A stretch of DNA of 64,000 nucleotides. It comes from Dryococelus australis. Taxonomy: Eukaryota > Arthropoda > Insecta > Phasmatodea > Phasmatidae. The stretch's first letter is position 1. The number at the start of each line of letters is the position of its first letter. Shown here in pieces: positions 48,458-63,820 of the stretch. Location of the stretch: contig CM057003.1 in NCBI GenBank assembly GCA_029891345.1, positions 12,874,709 to 12,938,708 on the forward strand. The letters run 5' to 3'. Made by a program: the position numbers and the translations under genes. Under the pieces are notes generated by a model. The model ran no database searches. It was not told where the DNA came from and saw only the letters and a list, made by a program, of their open reading frames with translations.

Positions 48458-49303
48458 CACACACTGCTCTCGCTTTGGTCTTGCCGTGCACTCAGCTGGA
48501 CGAGCACCTAGATCCTCTGCAGCGTGGCGGTTTGCTGCTGAAGCTTGACCCTACATCCTCGTGGCTGTGCAGCTGTCCGTCGGTAGCTTACTCTGGCCCG
48601 GCGAGTGGTGGCTGCTCGCCCACCGCCACTGCCATCGTTACAGGGCCGGTTCACGTCAATGTGTTGAAATTATATAAGTAGGCTGTGCATCGGCGTCTGC
48701 ACTAGCACGAGAGGCCTAGGCAATGTTTACTGAAATATAAATATTTAGTGCAGTATACTTTAAATTTTAATTATCCCGAATTATTCATCAAAAATTATTG
48801 ACGATGCCTACACACACAGCATCTCGCCATATGGTGCCGGTAACAACATTTGCACACTTATATACTAACTTAACCTCTTAAAATCGACTTCACAAGAAAA
48901 AACTGCCCACCGTAAAAAATTAGTTTATTACATAGGCATACCCCCACAAAAAAAAATCATTGAAATAAATTTGAAAGTATCATACATACACAGAAAATAG
49001 GATTTATTGCTTCACACTGCTTGGGACAACAAATGTCAAAGTCTAGATGGTAGCTTGAGAAATGAGCAACCACTAAATAAAATATTGGTCTTGTAAATCA
49101 AAAATGAATATTTTCTTAAAACTTCAAAGGAAGACACAAGAGCTAGTTTTCCATAGACTGAAAACCGTGAATAGAAACTAGTACCACGGTTGGTGAAAAG
49201 GCCTACAAAAACAAATCCACATAACTGAAACCAGTTGAGGGCCAGGATTGGGTTGCTTGAACAAGGGGGGGGGGGGGGGGTCGTTCATAGAGGGGTTTTA
49301 CTG
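48077..49303 (-). mobile_element. Second pogo/Tigger-like element, inverted relative to 4236-5884
   Basis: Read on the minus strand it starts CAGTAAAACCCCTCTATGAA and ends GTAAGAGGTTCTACAT, matching the ends of the copy at 4236-5884. Long interior stretches also match, for example TTTTCAGTCTATGGAAAACTAG and the GC-rich module at 48470-48680. The outer end is followed by TA, while the other end is eroded against an ATT microsatellite. Internal poly-G and (GT)n tracts interrupt it. Non-coding. Confidence 0.72.
48425..48474 (+). repeat. (GT)n / (GC)n / (AC)n microsatellite
   Basis: A GT dinucleotide run, a short GC run, then AC: self-complementary, so a hairpin or Z-form is possible. Lies inside the pogo-like element. 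Confidence 0.9.
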
Positions 49304-51739
49304 TATTAAAAAAAAACCAACCCACCTATTGTGTAGTTATTTGTTAACTCCCGTTCATAACAAAATAACCACCTTAAACATGTAAGTGTAAATATGTTGG
49401 GAGATCACGCACAGATGTCTTGCAAATTTCTCTACTATACAAGAGAATATCTCGCATAGTTTGCACGCCCGCTGTAGCTCTACAATTGCACATTGATAAG
49501 ACATCAATTTGTGTAACATGTTGCTGGGGTTTTGCTTTCTCAAGACACATTACAACCCATGGAATTGTAATCGCCGCACAATGTATATTCCAAAACGTTG
49601 CAACATAAAAACCTACACACGCCAAAATACAGTACACAGAAATTTGAATTTACCAGATTCAAATTAAGAGGGTTTACTCAGTTCTTTTAGAATATAATCT
49701 TAATTTATGGCTGAAATGAATGCAACCGACATTTTTCTACCAATTCCCCCACAATATGCTATTTTCCCAAAAATGTTTAGTTCCTCAGAAAAAGACCATT
49801 ACTTCGAAAATATCACAATTCCCAGGTTTGCAAAATCTGCAAGAGTTGCGACAACATAACTGTGCTGTCACTGAGTGTATTTGTAGTTTCCTACCAAATT
49901 TACGTGTCCAACAGGCTACCATGGAATAATTATTCATACAAACAGGACAAGTTTACTTTATGGTACATTTGCTTCCATTTCATATCTGTACTTTTTCTTG
50001 CATTTATCAACCGATAACCCTGTAAAGTATTTGTCCAATTTACACATATTGAAGACAAACAGCATCCAACAAAAAAAACTCCTTGATAAAGTGAAATCCC
50101 ATACCTACGAGTGTCCGTAAAATTGTGAAAACCAGACTTACGAGTAAAATTGGATTCATTACCAAAAAAACTAAGTCTTTCCTTTATGTAAAACATATGG
50201 AGACTACCTATATTGACAGTTGGAATTAAAAATACAGGAATCCCCACCAACCTCAGGGGGTAAGTGTTCAAAACCCCCAGTGGTTGAAAAAACTCAAACT
50301 ATATAAACTTTTATGGGGAAAAGGGGTATAGGTAGGAACTAAGAAACTTCGCAATTCCAAAATTTTTACGAATTCATGCGAAATTTAAGGAAAACCACAA
50401 GAGAAAAATTAAGTCTCCACAAATTTTTGTAAATTATGCATGAAAAATTTTGTATTTTTTTTAAAGTTCGTATTCATTCAGTTAAACTTAATAGAAAAAG
50501 GCAGCTCTCACAGAAATCAACTAATGTTCTAAAAGGTAACTAATTTTGATAGTGCAGTTTACTAGTTTCGGAAAGTCTGAAGCATCTTGTTTAATGATTC
50601 AGCTATTATAGTGTATGTATGGCAAAGAAATGTGTAGTACAAATTGCAACAGAACAAATATTCAGGAATTGCAAAAAGGAATTTGCAATAAAATTAACAT
50701 AGCCCCGGCAGTATTACGATTTTACAATTACAAAAATAAGGTAGGTTGGAATGGTAACGTGTATTGATTTTAGAATTTGTTTACACTTTTTATTCATAGA
50801 CAGAGCAACTGTAATGCAAGGAAACATTGAGACCTGAAATTTCTAGAACTGGTAAATTTAGTGCACTTATATTTAGCACTCTGAATGAAAGTACACATGA
50901 TTTTTTATGTGCTGTGTTTGCAACCGGTATTTGTATTTTACTGGTTGTGTGCGTGCATAATCTGTGAAAACCACCAACGCAAACAATAATTAATTTATCT
51001 TTACTTCCGGTAGTGGAGGAATTGCTATTGTGTTTAAATCTGGCAACAAATAATTCACACATTTCCTCCATCCGACTGCAGTTTTTGGTGAAAAAGGCGG
51101 CGTATAGCTGAAGTTAATTTCAATCTTAATGTCTCTCCGCAAGTCGTCCAGAATTTCTAAGGGTGTATTTAAAAGTGCATGGTTGCCATGTGCAAATTCA
51201 CTCTGCAAAATAGTTCTGTTCATAGTGACAAGCGACAGTGCCTTAATGCAATTTTACTATTATCAGTGAAATGTATTTTGAATGATGAACATTGATTCAG
51301 CGTGTGTGTAGCTTTAGACCAAGACTGTTTAGTGTAGGTAGATTCAACTTAACATAAGAAAATCTAGTTACATGAATTACATGTTCGTTATGTTAAGATT
51401 GTGTATAAATGTGTCCCAACCATAAAATAAATAACTTCATTCTTTGAAATGGCTTAAAGGTTTTAGTCGTGTTCACAATTAATTTTGGGCGTTCGTGAAG
51501 TAAAATCTCATTGGTGAAAATGTCTAAATAGAAATACTGCTTTTCAAGTTTCAAAGCACTGCCTTTTGCGCTTTCAAAACTACGTTTTCCCAGTCCCTAG
51601 GTATAGAATGTCTAGCTATTTAGAGTATCATACCTAGAAAATTGAAGTAGCTTTCACAAAACCGTAACTAAAAACACAGATGCCTTACTCCTTACGTTTG
51701 AAGCAAAACTGCACTATTTATCGATAATAGATGTGAAGA
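49304..51739. other. AT-rich stretch without recognised genes
   Basis: Short frames on both strands, none with a known domain; no convincing transposon ends found. Confidence 0.35.
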
Positions 51740-52075
51740 TAGTCAAAATTCTCTCTCGTGTGTGCTGGGGTCAGCGGTGAAAACATAGCCATGTGCAACT
51801 GGACAAGCCTCTACATCCTCTGCAGCTTGAACCTAGATTCTCGAGTTGGACTGTTAAGTAGGCGATTCTCTTGCCAGGGCCGTCCGAGTGCCGCTCACCC
51901 TGGGACCGACTGACAGGCACGACCGGCGCGCTGCATAGCAGCTTTGTCACAAGTACTCTGGCGAGCAGCAGCCAGCCAGCTAGTTGGTAACAGTGGCCCG
52001 GCGTTGGGGAAACGTGCAGATAAATGAAGTTCGTATCAATGCGTTTAATTTCAAAGAAATTTAGGTGCCTGCATC
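51740..52075 (-). repeat. Third, diverged copy of the GC-rich module of the pogo-like element
   Basis: The minus strand aligns to 5090-5420: CAACGCCGGGCCACTGTTAC here against CAATGCTGGGCCGCTGTTAC there. The plus strand also resembles 48470-48670. No CAGTA-type ends were seen around it, so it is either a truncated copy or an independent element sharing the module. Confidence 0.5.
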
Positions 52076-52748
52076 TTTCACTTTTAATGCAGCTCTTTCC
52101 CCATTCCTGAATAGTCTCAAAGTTAATGGCAATATCTATTGCCTTACAAAGACTAACTTGCCATTAAAACCACAATAGGTATACTATTTTACAAATTATC
52201 AACATGCTAAAAGTAAACAATACACAAAGCAAGGCAGAGCGCAACCAGTAGTAAATAATAAAGGATAAGAGAGTGCACAAGTTAGCTACCTAAAAGTATT
52301 AAAGCTTACAACACTGCAACATTGCTACTTCTCATGGTGTGTGGCCTATACACGTTTTACAAGATTAATTATACTAAATACACAATTTCAATTCATCACA
52401 ATAGACCAATACAATTAACCTAAATGCACCCGAATTGGTTGTAAAAATGGAAATTCACAACAAACCCTCACCCGCAAGAACCAGATACATTTAACCTTGG
52501 TAGCATAGGACTGACTATTAAAAAACTGCATTTAGTACGGAATTCTCTTAATAGATCTTACTCTAGGATACACTATAATTAAAAGCACTTTGAAAAAATG
52601 TTCTTTATAATAACACTTTACTGTTTTTCAAATTTTTTTCATTTTCCACACCGCAGAAACTACCATGGTTGGAAAATATTAAAAAATAAAATGCGAAAGA
52701 AATTCTTTAAAAATTTTTACTGTTCAGATCGAATAACATTTCAAACAT

Positions 52749-52890
52749 GCTCATGACAATATTTCTGTAAAAAAAAAAAAAAATTACACAGCAACTGCTC
52801 ATGACAATACTTACAAATACTGTAAAAAGAAAAAAAAACAATGATAAAGCAAGTGCTCATGACAATTCCTACAAATACTGTTCGAATCAA
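52749..52890 (-). repeat. Three-unit tandem repeat downstream of alpha-tubulin
   Basis: Plus-strand GCTCATGACAAT recurs at 52749, 52797 and 52855, each followed by a CTGT-ending motif and (in two units) an A-rich run. Unit lengths are 48 and 58 bases. It lies 130-270 bases beyond the tubulin stop codon, so probably in the 3' untranslated region, where it would give A/T-rich repeats in the mRNA. Confidence 0.7.
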
Positions 52891-53014
52891 ATGACCTTGC
52901 AACTCTGCACACAAATCATACAAAACATTACAAAATAAATGCATGAACAGTCAGTTTTACTCCAATAAACTGCCAAAATTAAAATGCACAGGAACAATGT
53001 TGAGTGTGACCATC

Positions 53015-54157
<1,143 letters not shown>

Positions 54158-54487
54158 TCACTTCTGTTTTAACGCTGGTCTAATATTATTACTCAGAACC
54201 TCTATACAATTAATCAAGAACAAAAGTTTGCACTTCAAACAATTTATGGCCAAATGGTGTGGAGGGAGGAAATATGCCTGGAGGAGGACCAATAGTGCCC
54301 CATGGAGAAGGGAGTAAGTTATGGCTGCCAACTCCCCCGACCCACAATTCCGGGGAGGGGTTTTTTGGTAAGTTTTAGGTTTAAGATTCGTGTCCACGTG
54401 TAAAATTATAGTGCGGAAGAACTGGGACCAAATTTCTGCAAACCTTTGGACCTCTACCAAACCCCATCCCCCCTCAACACTGCGAAA

Positions 54488-54505
54488 GGGGGGGGGGGGG
54501 GGGGG
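54488..54505. repeat. Poly-G tract in tubulin intron
   Basis: Uninterrupted run of about 18 G. Similar runs occur at 49265-49280 and 63389-63404 (the latter with one A). Confidence 0.85.
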
Positions 54506-54817
54506 CGAAGACCGGGAGCTTGTTTATCAACTTCTTTTCGAGCTGGAAGGCAAATTTTTCAGTAGGTTGTCATGAGATTTGAGTAGAGGAGGGTTGCCTT
54601 TCTATACCCCACCCTCCCCCAATGGGAAGTTAACCCTTCAGATCTACCCCCACCCCTCAAAATTTCTCCCCCTACTTTGACAGATAATCACGGGAGTTTT
54701 TAGTATTAAAATGTTTTGGTTAGCAATAAGGTTGCCAACACCATGCACAGGGTCTTGTATTAGTTTGGAAACTTTGTATCTATTATGCAGACTTGCCAAC
54801 TTTTTAAAGTTTCCAAT

Positions 54818-56290
54818 TAGAGTTGTTTGATACCATGTTTACAGATACCACTGCCAATACCCAGATACCCTTCACACAATTTCATATTAAGTATTACTGT
54901 TAATATATTAAAAACATTTTTCCTAGACTCTTTTACATAAGAAAGTATAGTCTTAAAATACTGTATAATTTATTGTAATACGACAGAAAATGCAAGCCGA
55001 CTTAAAACTTTCAAGCCCTCTGAAAATGCAAATAATATGACACTAAATGCAAGTCAAATTTTAACTGTCCTTCACGCACTGAGATATTCTTGATCAGGCA
55101 GAGTCATACCTGTTGGTTTACAGGAAAAAAAAAAAAAGGGGGGGGGGGGGGGGATTACCACACCGCTGCTACCTATGCGACAACTTTCACACATGGCAAA
55201 TGTCTGTCTTTTAAAGTAATTAATCATATTTTACTGCAAAGAAAACTTGTAATTTTGAAACACAAATGAGACCATTACAACTGATTTCTTCATTGTCTAG
55301 TAATAAATCATTCAAAACTACATCCTCCAATTTTCCCTGCCAGTTACACTGGACTACTCGATTCTTACCTACTCATTATTCGACTGCAAAAGGTGTCAAA
55401 TAGGCACTTGCCTATTATCAGTTTATTCAAAGACGAGTGTCTTGAAATAAATTAACATAAATCCTCAGATTTCCCTGCAAGAAGTTACTGAAAATAAACA
55501 CTTGTAATACCAAGTCGTTCGATGTTCAAACAATTTTTGTGGACAAGTCCAGTATATGCTCTAGGCATATAATTTTATTTGCAAAGATGCTGCCATTTGA
55601 GGTTAAATAAATATTAAATATTAAAGTCATGTTAATTTTTCACCAGATACAATGAAACACCAACCTTACAAGACAAAATCTTTAAACACAAAAGAAAACA
55701 TTGCTACAAATAATAATTCCTCATTTAAATGTTTTGCATAACATTTCAGGTGAAACCATTTGCTTTGAAATACAAGTGATGATAGGTGCAACTATTTTGA
55801 GCGAATCAAACCATATTTAGTTAAGTATGATGCGCACTCTTGTATAGTGAGCACCATGTTAGTAAGTATGGAACAAATTATTCTTTTTTAGATTAATGTG
55901 TGGTGATTTAGTTAGGTTTGAGAAATACTTTAATTAAAAGGGCCTCCTTCCCCTGCCATCATGAACATGGCTCGCTAGGCATAACTGATGGGTCACAGAG
56001 TGAGAAAGACAATTTATGGCTAACCCTTTTTTTTTCGTGTATAGCACCACCCCAGAATTTTTTCACTTTATTTTGGGAAAAAAGGGTGCTGCATTCACGG
56101 GTAAATACAGAATTTCTTATTTTTCTTTGATGTATACAAACCGAAACAGTCATTTTTGTGCCCAAAGAACCTAATAACCCGACTTCATTGTCTACAACCC
56201 GATACTAAAGTATCAGCCCAATACACAGATACAGCGAAAAAAGGAAGTATCAGCTGATACAGATACTTAGTATCAGTATCTGAACAACCA
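54818..56290. mobile_element. hAT-type non-autonomous element with 8-base target duplication
   Basis: TTTCCAAT occurs on both sides (54810-54817 and 56291-56298), the 8-base duplication expected of hAT insertions. The left end TAGAGTTGTTTGATACC is inverted to the right end GTATCTGAACAACCA, and both subterminal regions are dense in GATAC/GTATC motifs, as in many hAT ends. The 1,473 bases encode no BED finger or transposase that I can see. It lies inside the tubulin intron. Confidence 0.75.
55124..55153 (+). repeat. (A)n(G)n homopolymer pair
   Basis: A run of 14 A followed by a run of 16 G inside the hAT-type element. Confidence 0.9.
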
Positions 56291-58538
56291 TTTCCAATCA
56301 GTAAAATGGATAAAAACTATTAAAAAACACGTAAACTGCCAGTGGCAATTTCATGTACACCAATTTTAACATTCACACATAAAATTTCCATCATTTCGCA
56401 ATGAAAATTTAATATAATATAATATTACTTCAGTGTTTCAGATCAGAAACTAAGACTTCCCTAGAGAAGGATTTTACATCATTAAAATGTGTGTGCCCAG
56501 TATGGCATGCAAAGCAAAAATATACTTATTCCTTGCCTCGTGTTAAACATACATTAATGTAAGACGAATTCCATGCCATATTCATTTCCACGTTGTATTA
56601 ATAATTCACTTTGTAATATAAAAAATCCCTATTCTGCAATGACATTTAAAACCTAGATATCAAAAATGTGTATATACTCAGATGTCAATTTTCGAACTAA
56701 AAAAGCTTACAAACTTTATTCAGAAAAACAAGCATTCCTTTTTTCCAAGATTAAGTCAGATAAGAGGAAATGTGGGAATTGTTTATCGCCGGATGAAAAA
56801 CAGTAATCCTTAAGATAAATTTATTAGTCTCTGGTGTGTGTTATTTTCACATAATGTACACAAAACATTTAAAATAAATATGAAACACCGGTTGTAAACA
56901 CACACGGTATGTAAAATGTCTAAACATGTACTTGCACAAGATCAACAAATTTGGACAGTTCTAGATACGTACCGCGGCTGCAATGTATCCTTGTTAAACA
57001 GCTGCTTCGTCTATAAAGAAAGCCGTGATCAATGTACATTACCCCTCCAACCTACCTTGTTTTTGATATGGCCAAATCCTACTTCTGGGGCTCCGTTAAT
57101 TAACAGCAGATTGGATAGGGTTGGGAGACACTTTAGTCTAATAATGTGACAGCGTTGTTTTGCACCTCTTATGATAGTATATTTTTGGCAAAGTTAGTTT
57201 CCCATACAATAAAAGTGTTATTTTTATACTGCAAAACAGATCTGAAATAATGGTTTTCTACACCACGTACATTTTAATAACAGTTTCAAAATGAGTTATT
57301 TACAATACTCACCGACATACTGTTTGTAATTCCTATTTGCAACTCTTGCATAAACATTCTGTTACACTTCTTACTAGAGATTTCTCTGCCATCCATACAA
57401 ATTAAGTAGCTGAATCATTAAATAAATAAGACCTTTTACCAGCTTTCCACAACTAGTAAACAACTGCAGAACAAAAACAGCGGTGGTTCGTAAAAATTGG
57501 GAAAATGGCAAACAAAGCAAATCACGTGTTAATAGAACATTTCACCCATCAAACAAATGTATCAATACGCACATTATGATACCTCTATATTGGGACGTGT
57601 CGAAAGAATAGAGTATCTAAGAATTGAATGTCCCACCTCTAGTAAATATTCACTAGAATTTTTTCCAGTATCGGCATTTGGAAAGAGTTTTCACAAAATC
57701 GTAAAACGGGTATAATTTTTATAAGTTTTTTGTGGAAAAATCTTAAAAGTTGTCAAGTCTGAATGTGTATATAAGTGTGGTCACGTATATTATTCAATAA
57801 TTTTAATCCTAAATAATCTGTGTGTGTTGAATAGGTACGTGTTCAAATAGCAGCTGCTTAGGTCGGGAAAACTACGCTTGCTCTCAACAGGCGAGAGGTT
57901 CACGTACGACGACGTGGGTCGGCTGTGCGCTGTGTGTGCCATGCGGGATCGAGTAGAATGTCTCAAGAGTGTGTTGGGTCTTATTTTGTACTGAACAATA
58001 TTAACCAAATATTGCATAGTTGTTTCGAGCATACGGTACACGAGTGGCATACCCTAGAGTAAGGAACTATCCCTGCTATACACTGTGTGGGATATTTAAA
58101 TATTTTGCCAAGTTGTATGAGGCATGCATTGTCATTGCAACCCAGCAGGCTGGGACGCCTGAAATTACGTGGATATTTTTAGGGGTTAGCATATTCGTTT
58201 TTGCATCACTGCAGGATTTAAGGTACTACGGTGTCCAAGTATATAACCTGACTTCTAACCGGGCCTTTAGGTCTCAAAAGGCACCAAGTTTATACTGAGC
58301 AGAGGCTCGCAAACTCCTACCAAGCAGCATCTACTTTTTACAGAATCTGGGCGATTTTAATACAATTTTAGTAAGAGCTTTGGGCAATTGGCACGAGTGT
58401 GTTAGTGTAATTTTTATAGTGCCAATTAACTTTAGTGATGTACAGTCCTTAACCAAATTGAATACCAATAAAAGAACAGTGAAACAGATATGAATGATTA
58501 CCCGTTAATTGTCACAATCACCCGGTTGCTGGCAAGTA

Positions 58539-58769
58539 CAGGCTGTTCAAGGTAAAGTGAGCACTTTCGAGGTTCTAGTTACTTTTCCTCTCAGCCATTT
58601 TTATACTTCCAACTACATTAAAAATAAATATCGCCATGTAAGTAATAAACCTACCGAGTATATTCCACGGCACTTTGAAGTTAGTCAACAGCTAAAATAA
58701 AATTTATATTAACAGACTATTCCAAACGCGACTGCTTTCAAAAGTGCTCACTTTACCATGAATAGCCTA
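58539..58769 (+). mobile_element. MITE copy D (mariner-type), short, complete with TA duplication
   Basis: The left end CAGGCTGTTCAAGGTAAAGT and the right end CACTTTACCATGAATAGCCTA are inverted repeats; TA lies at 58537-58538 and 58770-58771. At 231 bases it is an internally shorter relative of copies B and C, with the interior largely different. It lies in the tubulin intron. Confidence 0.8.
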
Positions 58770-61700
58770 TAAAGAGAATTTTACTTTCGTAAAAAGAATT
58801 TAGCAAAACATATTTATTTGTTAATATCCACAGAATGTAATGGCATAAGAGAATTATAAGAACTCTTTTAGCCCACATGATAGTCTAGGTTAGGTGAGAG
58901 GCTGATGGTTATAAGCCATAGTGGACACACTGGCATCTCGCAACTCCGGAAAGTACTATATGGCTCATTTTTATCCCATTTTTTGGACTTTGGTATTTTC
59001 CTTTCTTTTAAGCATTTCTATCATCCCTAAAACAGGTAACTTCTCCATACCATAGTATATGCACCTCCCCAATAAACTATCTTAGGTTCTTGTACGTACC
59101 GCCTACAATTATTAAATACCTATTCCAATGGCAACTGCAGGTCCGGACGTGCGAGCAACAGGAAAACTCTATCGTAAGTACTATTTAATAAAATTACCTG
59201 CTTCACCAACGGTGGCTTAGTCTGCAGATTCCGCAAGTCCATCCCCTGGTTTAACTAACCTTTGCGACTACAAAATTATATACACGACGACGGAGGTCAT
59301 TTCAAATCTCTTTTAATTTGGTTATCTAAAAGTGCCTTCTAAATGCAGTTGTCAAAATAAGTCAATTTCCAGAATTCTGCAGCATACTAGGCTTTGCTCT
59401 TGAGATATTCTCCCCAATAAAATTGCATTTAATGGAATCTGTATTGCGAGCACAACATACTGATTCAGCACGAGTGGGATTTATAACTAGCAAGTATTGG
59501 CACACTGAATTTTGTTGCAAATAAGGAGACTAATTCAACTTTTTTGATTTTGCCTATAACAATCTTGTTAGAATTTGATAGTTACATTTTGAAAACGATA
59601 TTGTCTTACAACTGCATTAAGGGGGTATTTTTCGAAAACTAACTTCCAAACAAATGAGAAATACGACCTTAGCTTTCTATGCGCGAGGCATAGCAATATT
59701 CTGGAAGTAGAACTGAAGCAGGAATTAAAAATTTGAAATAACCATAAATGGACTAAATTGAGCAAAAGTCCGCTGAAAGAACTTGCAAATATATGCCATA
59801 AGCCCTGCAAGCGGTATAAAGGTGGGTTTACAATTAGACTTAAGAATTGTACTTAAGGACATAAGCACACTGAAAACTAACAATAGGAGATTGAATTAGC
59901 AATTGTCAAGTCTAGGCAATCAAAATCTTAGATGTAAGCTACGAAATAACCTGGAAAAATGGACATTTTACATATATTTGATTATCTGTGGTTACCTAAC
60001 TCTTCAAATCTTATAATATAATTACTTTCACAATATATTACCTACATGCAAGTTGTAAACACAGTATCCTGCTCCGATTGGCTACTTCGCCTCGACTTTT
60101 ACTTTACGTTAACAAATTATTATAACTATACCGTAAATCACCTGCCTGAAGCAAAAACCAAAGAAATTCTCTTTATTATTCTTTTAACTACACTCTTGCA
60201 GGCAAAGAGACAATGCATCTCACAATAGAGAGGCCATCTAGCTGTTAAAAAACTTAGCGGTTAACCTATATTGGAGTTTCCAAAGGAAAAGCAGATAAAC
60301 ACATCAAGAAAAAACGATCCTGTACAGTATTGTGTCCATGCCAGTTCACTGTAAAGGGAAAACTGCATGCGCAAGGGTGGCAACACTAGCTCCTTAGCGT
60401 AATTTGTTTGCTAAATATTTTCAAGGGAACTGGTTACAGACTTCGCTAATATGAAATAAGGAAAGTAATTTACGTTACTAACGTCTGTACACTATTTGTA
60501 TATATAAACCACAGAATGTAATAAAATCAGACAAAACGGTATTCCTGTATCGGCAATGCATTGTTTATTGGGTCTATCCCAGTGCAAGTGTCATTATTTG
60601 ACAAATTGTTAGTTTTAACTACGGTGCAAGTAAACTCCGACTGGTCGGATTTTTGTGAGAATTCAATTCGGACCGAAAATTCAAGTAACTGATCAGCCCT
60701 ATTAATGGCATTAAGCAAGCCTACTGAATGCGGATCTCAAAATAATAACTAACTAAACAATTTCTTCTAGATTCTAAATCAGCTCATTTTATTTACCATA
60801 AAAGTGGCTAGTCATTAAAATTTCACCAAGAAAATATCACTTGGTCAAATTTTATATTTAAAAAAATTAATGCATTATTATTATTATATGAATGTTGTTT
60901 GTAATGTTTCCAACTAAATGGAATTTAACTTATTCCGTACATATTTAAGGGGGAAACATTCAGAAATATTATTTATTAGGATGAAAGGACAACCATACGA
61001 GAGCAACACACATTGTCACGTCACAGTAATTAGTGCGTTAAATCTTTTACTAACGAGAAATTTAAAACTACCCAAGATCATTCACAAGCATTTTAGGGAA
61101 CAAGATATTATATCACCCACATACAGCTTTTGTTCATTTGCAATGTTTTAATCAAATCGACATGCCTCAACCCATATACAAAATATTTGTGAATATTTTG
61201 ATACGATAAAAATACTTCTTGCGTAGTAAAACCATTTTTGCTATGAAGTGCCACTCTTGAGCAGTGTTTAAACACTTATTTTCCCGCCTATTCAATATTT
61301 ACACCGCACTTCTCACTTTGAGCAGTTTATAAAACAACAATAACAATAACTTACAAACTCGAGCATTATCTAAAACAGTAACTATTTTGGCATTCTTAAC
61401 CGGTTTAGGGACTTAGGAAGCAGACTACGATCACCATCGCTCAGCGCTGCAAATGCTGTCTGTACTTGCTAGTTTGGGAAGAACCTAACCACAAAGCACT
61501 GAAAATAAGTAGATCTGCATTGTTGGCTAATTCTGCACGAAATATTTACTCATATAACTACATAAAATCAAATTTTAAATTTTGGCACAATCCCCTGAAG
61601 TAAATGTTCTATATCCTACATTTTTTTTAGGTTTGATTTTGCAACATATTTGTTATAACTTTTCAAAATCCAATGAAATATTTAGTTAAGACTGAGCTTT

Positions 61701-61990
61701 AATGACATTCTTTTCCACTCCAGTTTCATTAAAGTTCATAACAAATATGGTTTTGGTTTCGTGAGAAAATGTCACATTCGCACGACCCTGAACTATGGAT
61801 AGAGAATCCACCGTCTGTAAAACTTCATACCCATGTTGCACGAGGCTCCAAGAATAGACCTCGTGTACAATTTGCTACCACATACTGGAAAAGTTTCGTG
61901 TCGGCCGAGCTTCCGACTAGTAACATACAAGGCAACAATTTGGCCAACTGCATTCCAACATATTGCCAGCGGTGCCATTTTGCCGGACTA

Positions 61991-63743
<1,753 letters not shown>

Positions 63744-63820
63744 CGCCCAACCAACTCCTCTTCCACACCCTTCCGGAACTTTCCAACCGCCCTCACAGAT
63801 ACCAATTCCTCCCTCAACAC
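63744..63820 (-). mobile_element. Tail fragment of the CR1-like LINE
   Basis: Matches 25062-25140 closely, for example CAGATACCAATTCCTCCCTC on the plus strand. It covers the end of ORF2, whose frame reads LREELVSVRAVGKFRKGVEE on the minus strand without the frameshift of the larger copy. It is a severely 5'-truncated insertion, typical of LINE retrotransposition. Confidence 0.8.

Noticed and set aside
52879-52895. TGTTCGAATCAAA as a tRNA B-box
   Set aside because: No A-box or cloverleaf can be built around it; it is part of the tandem repeat.
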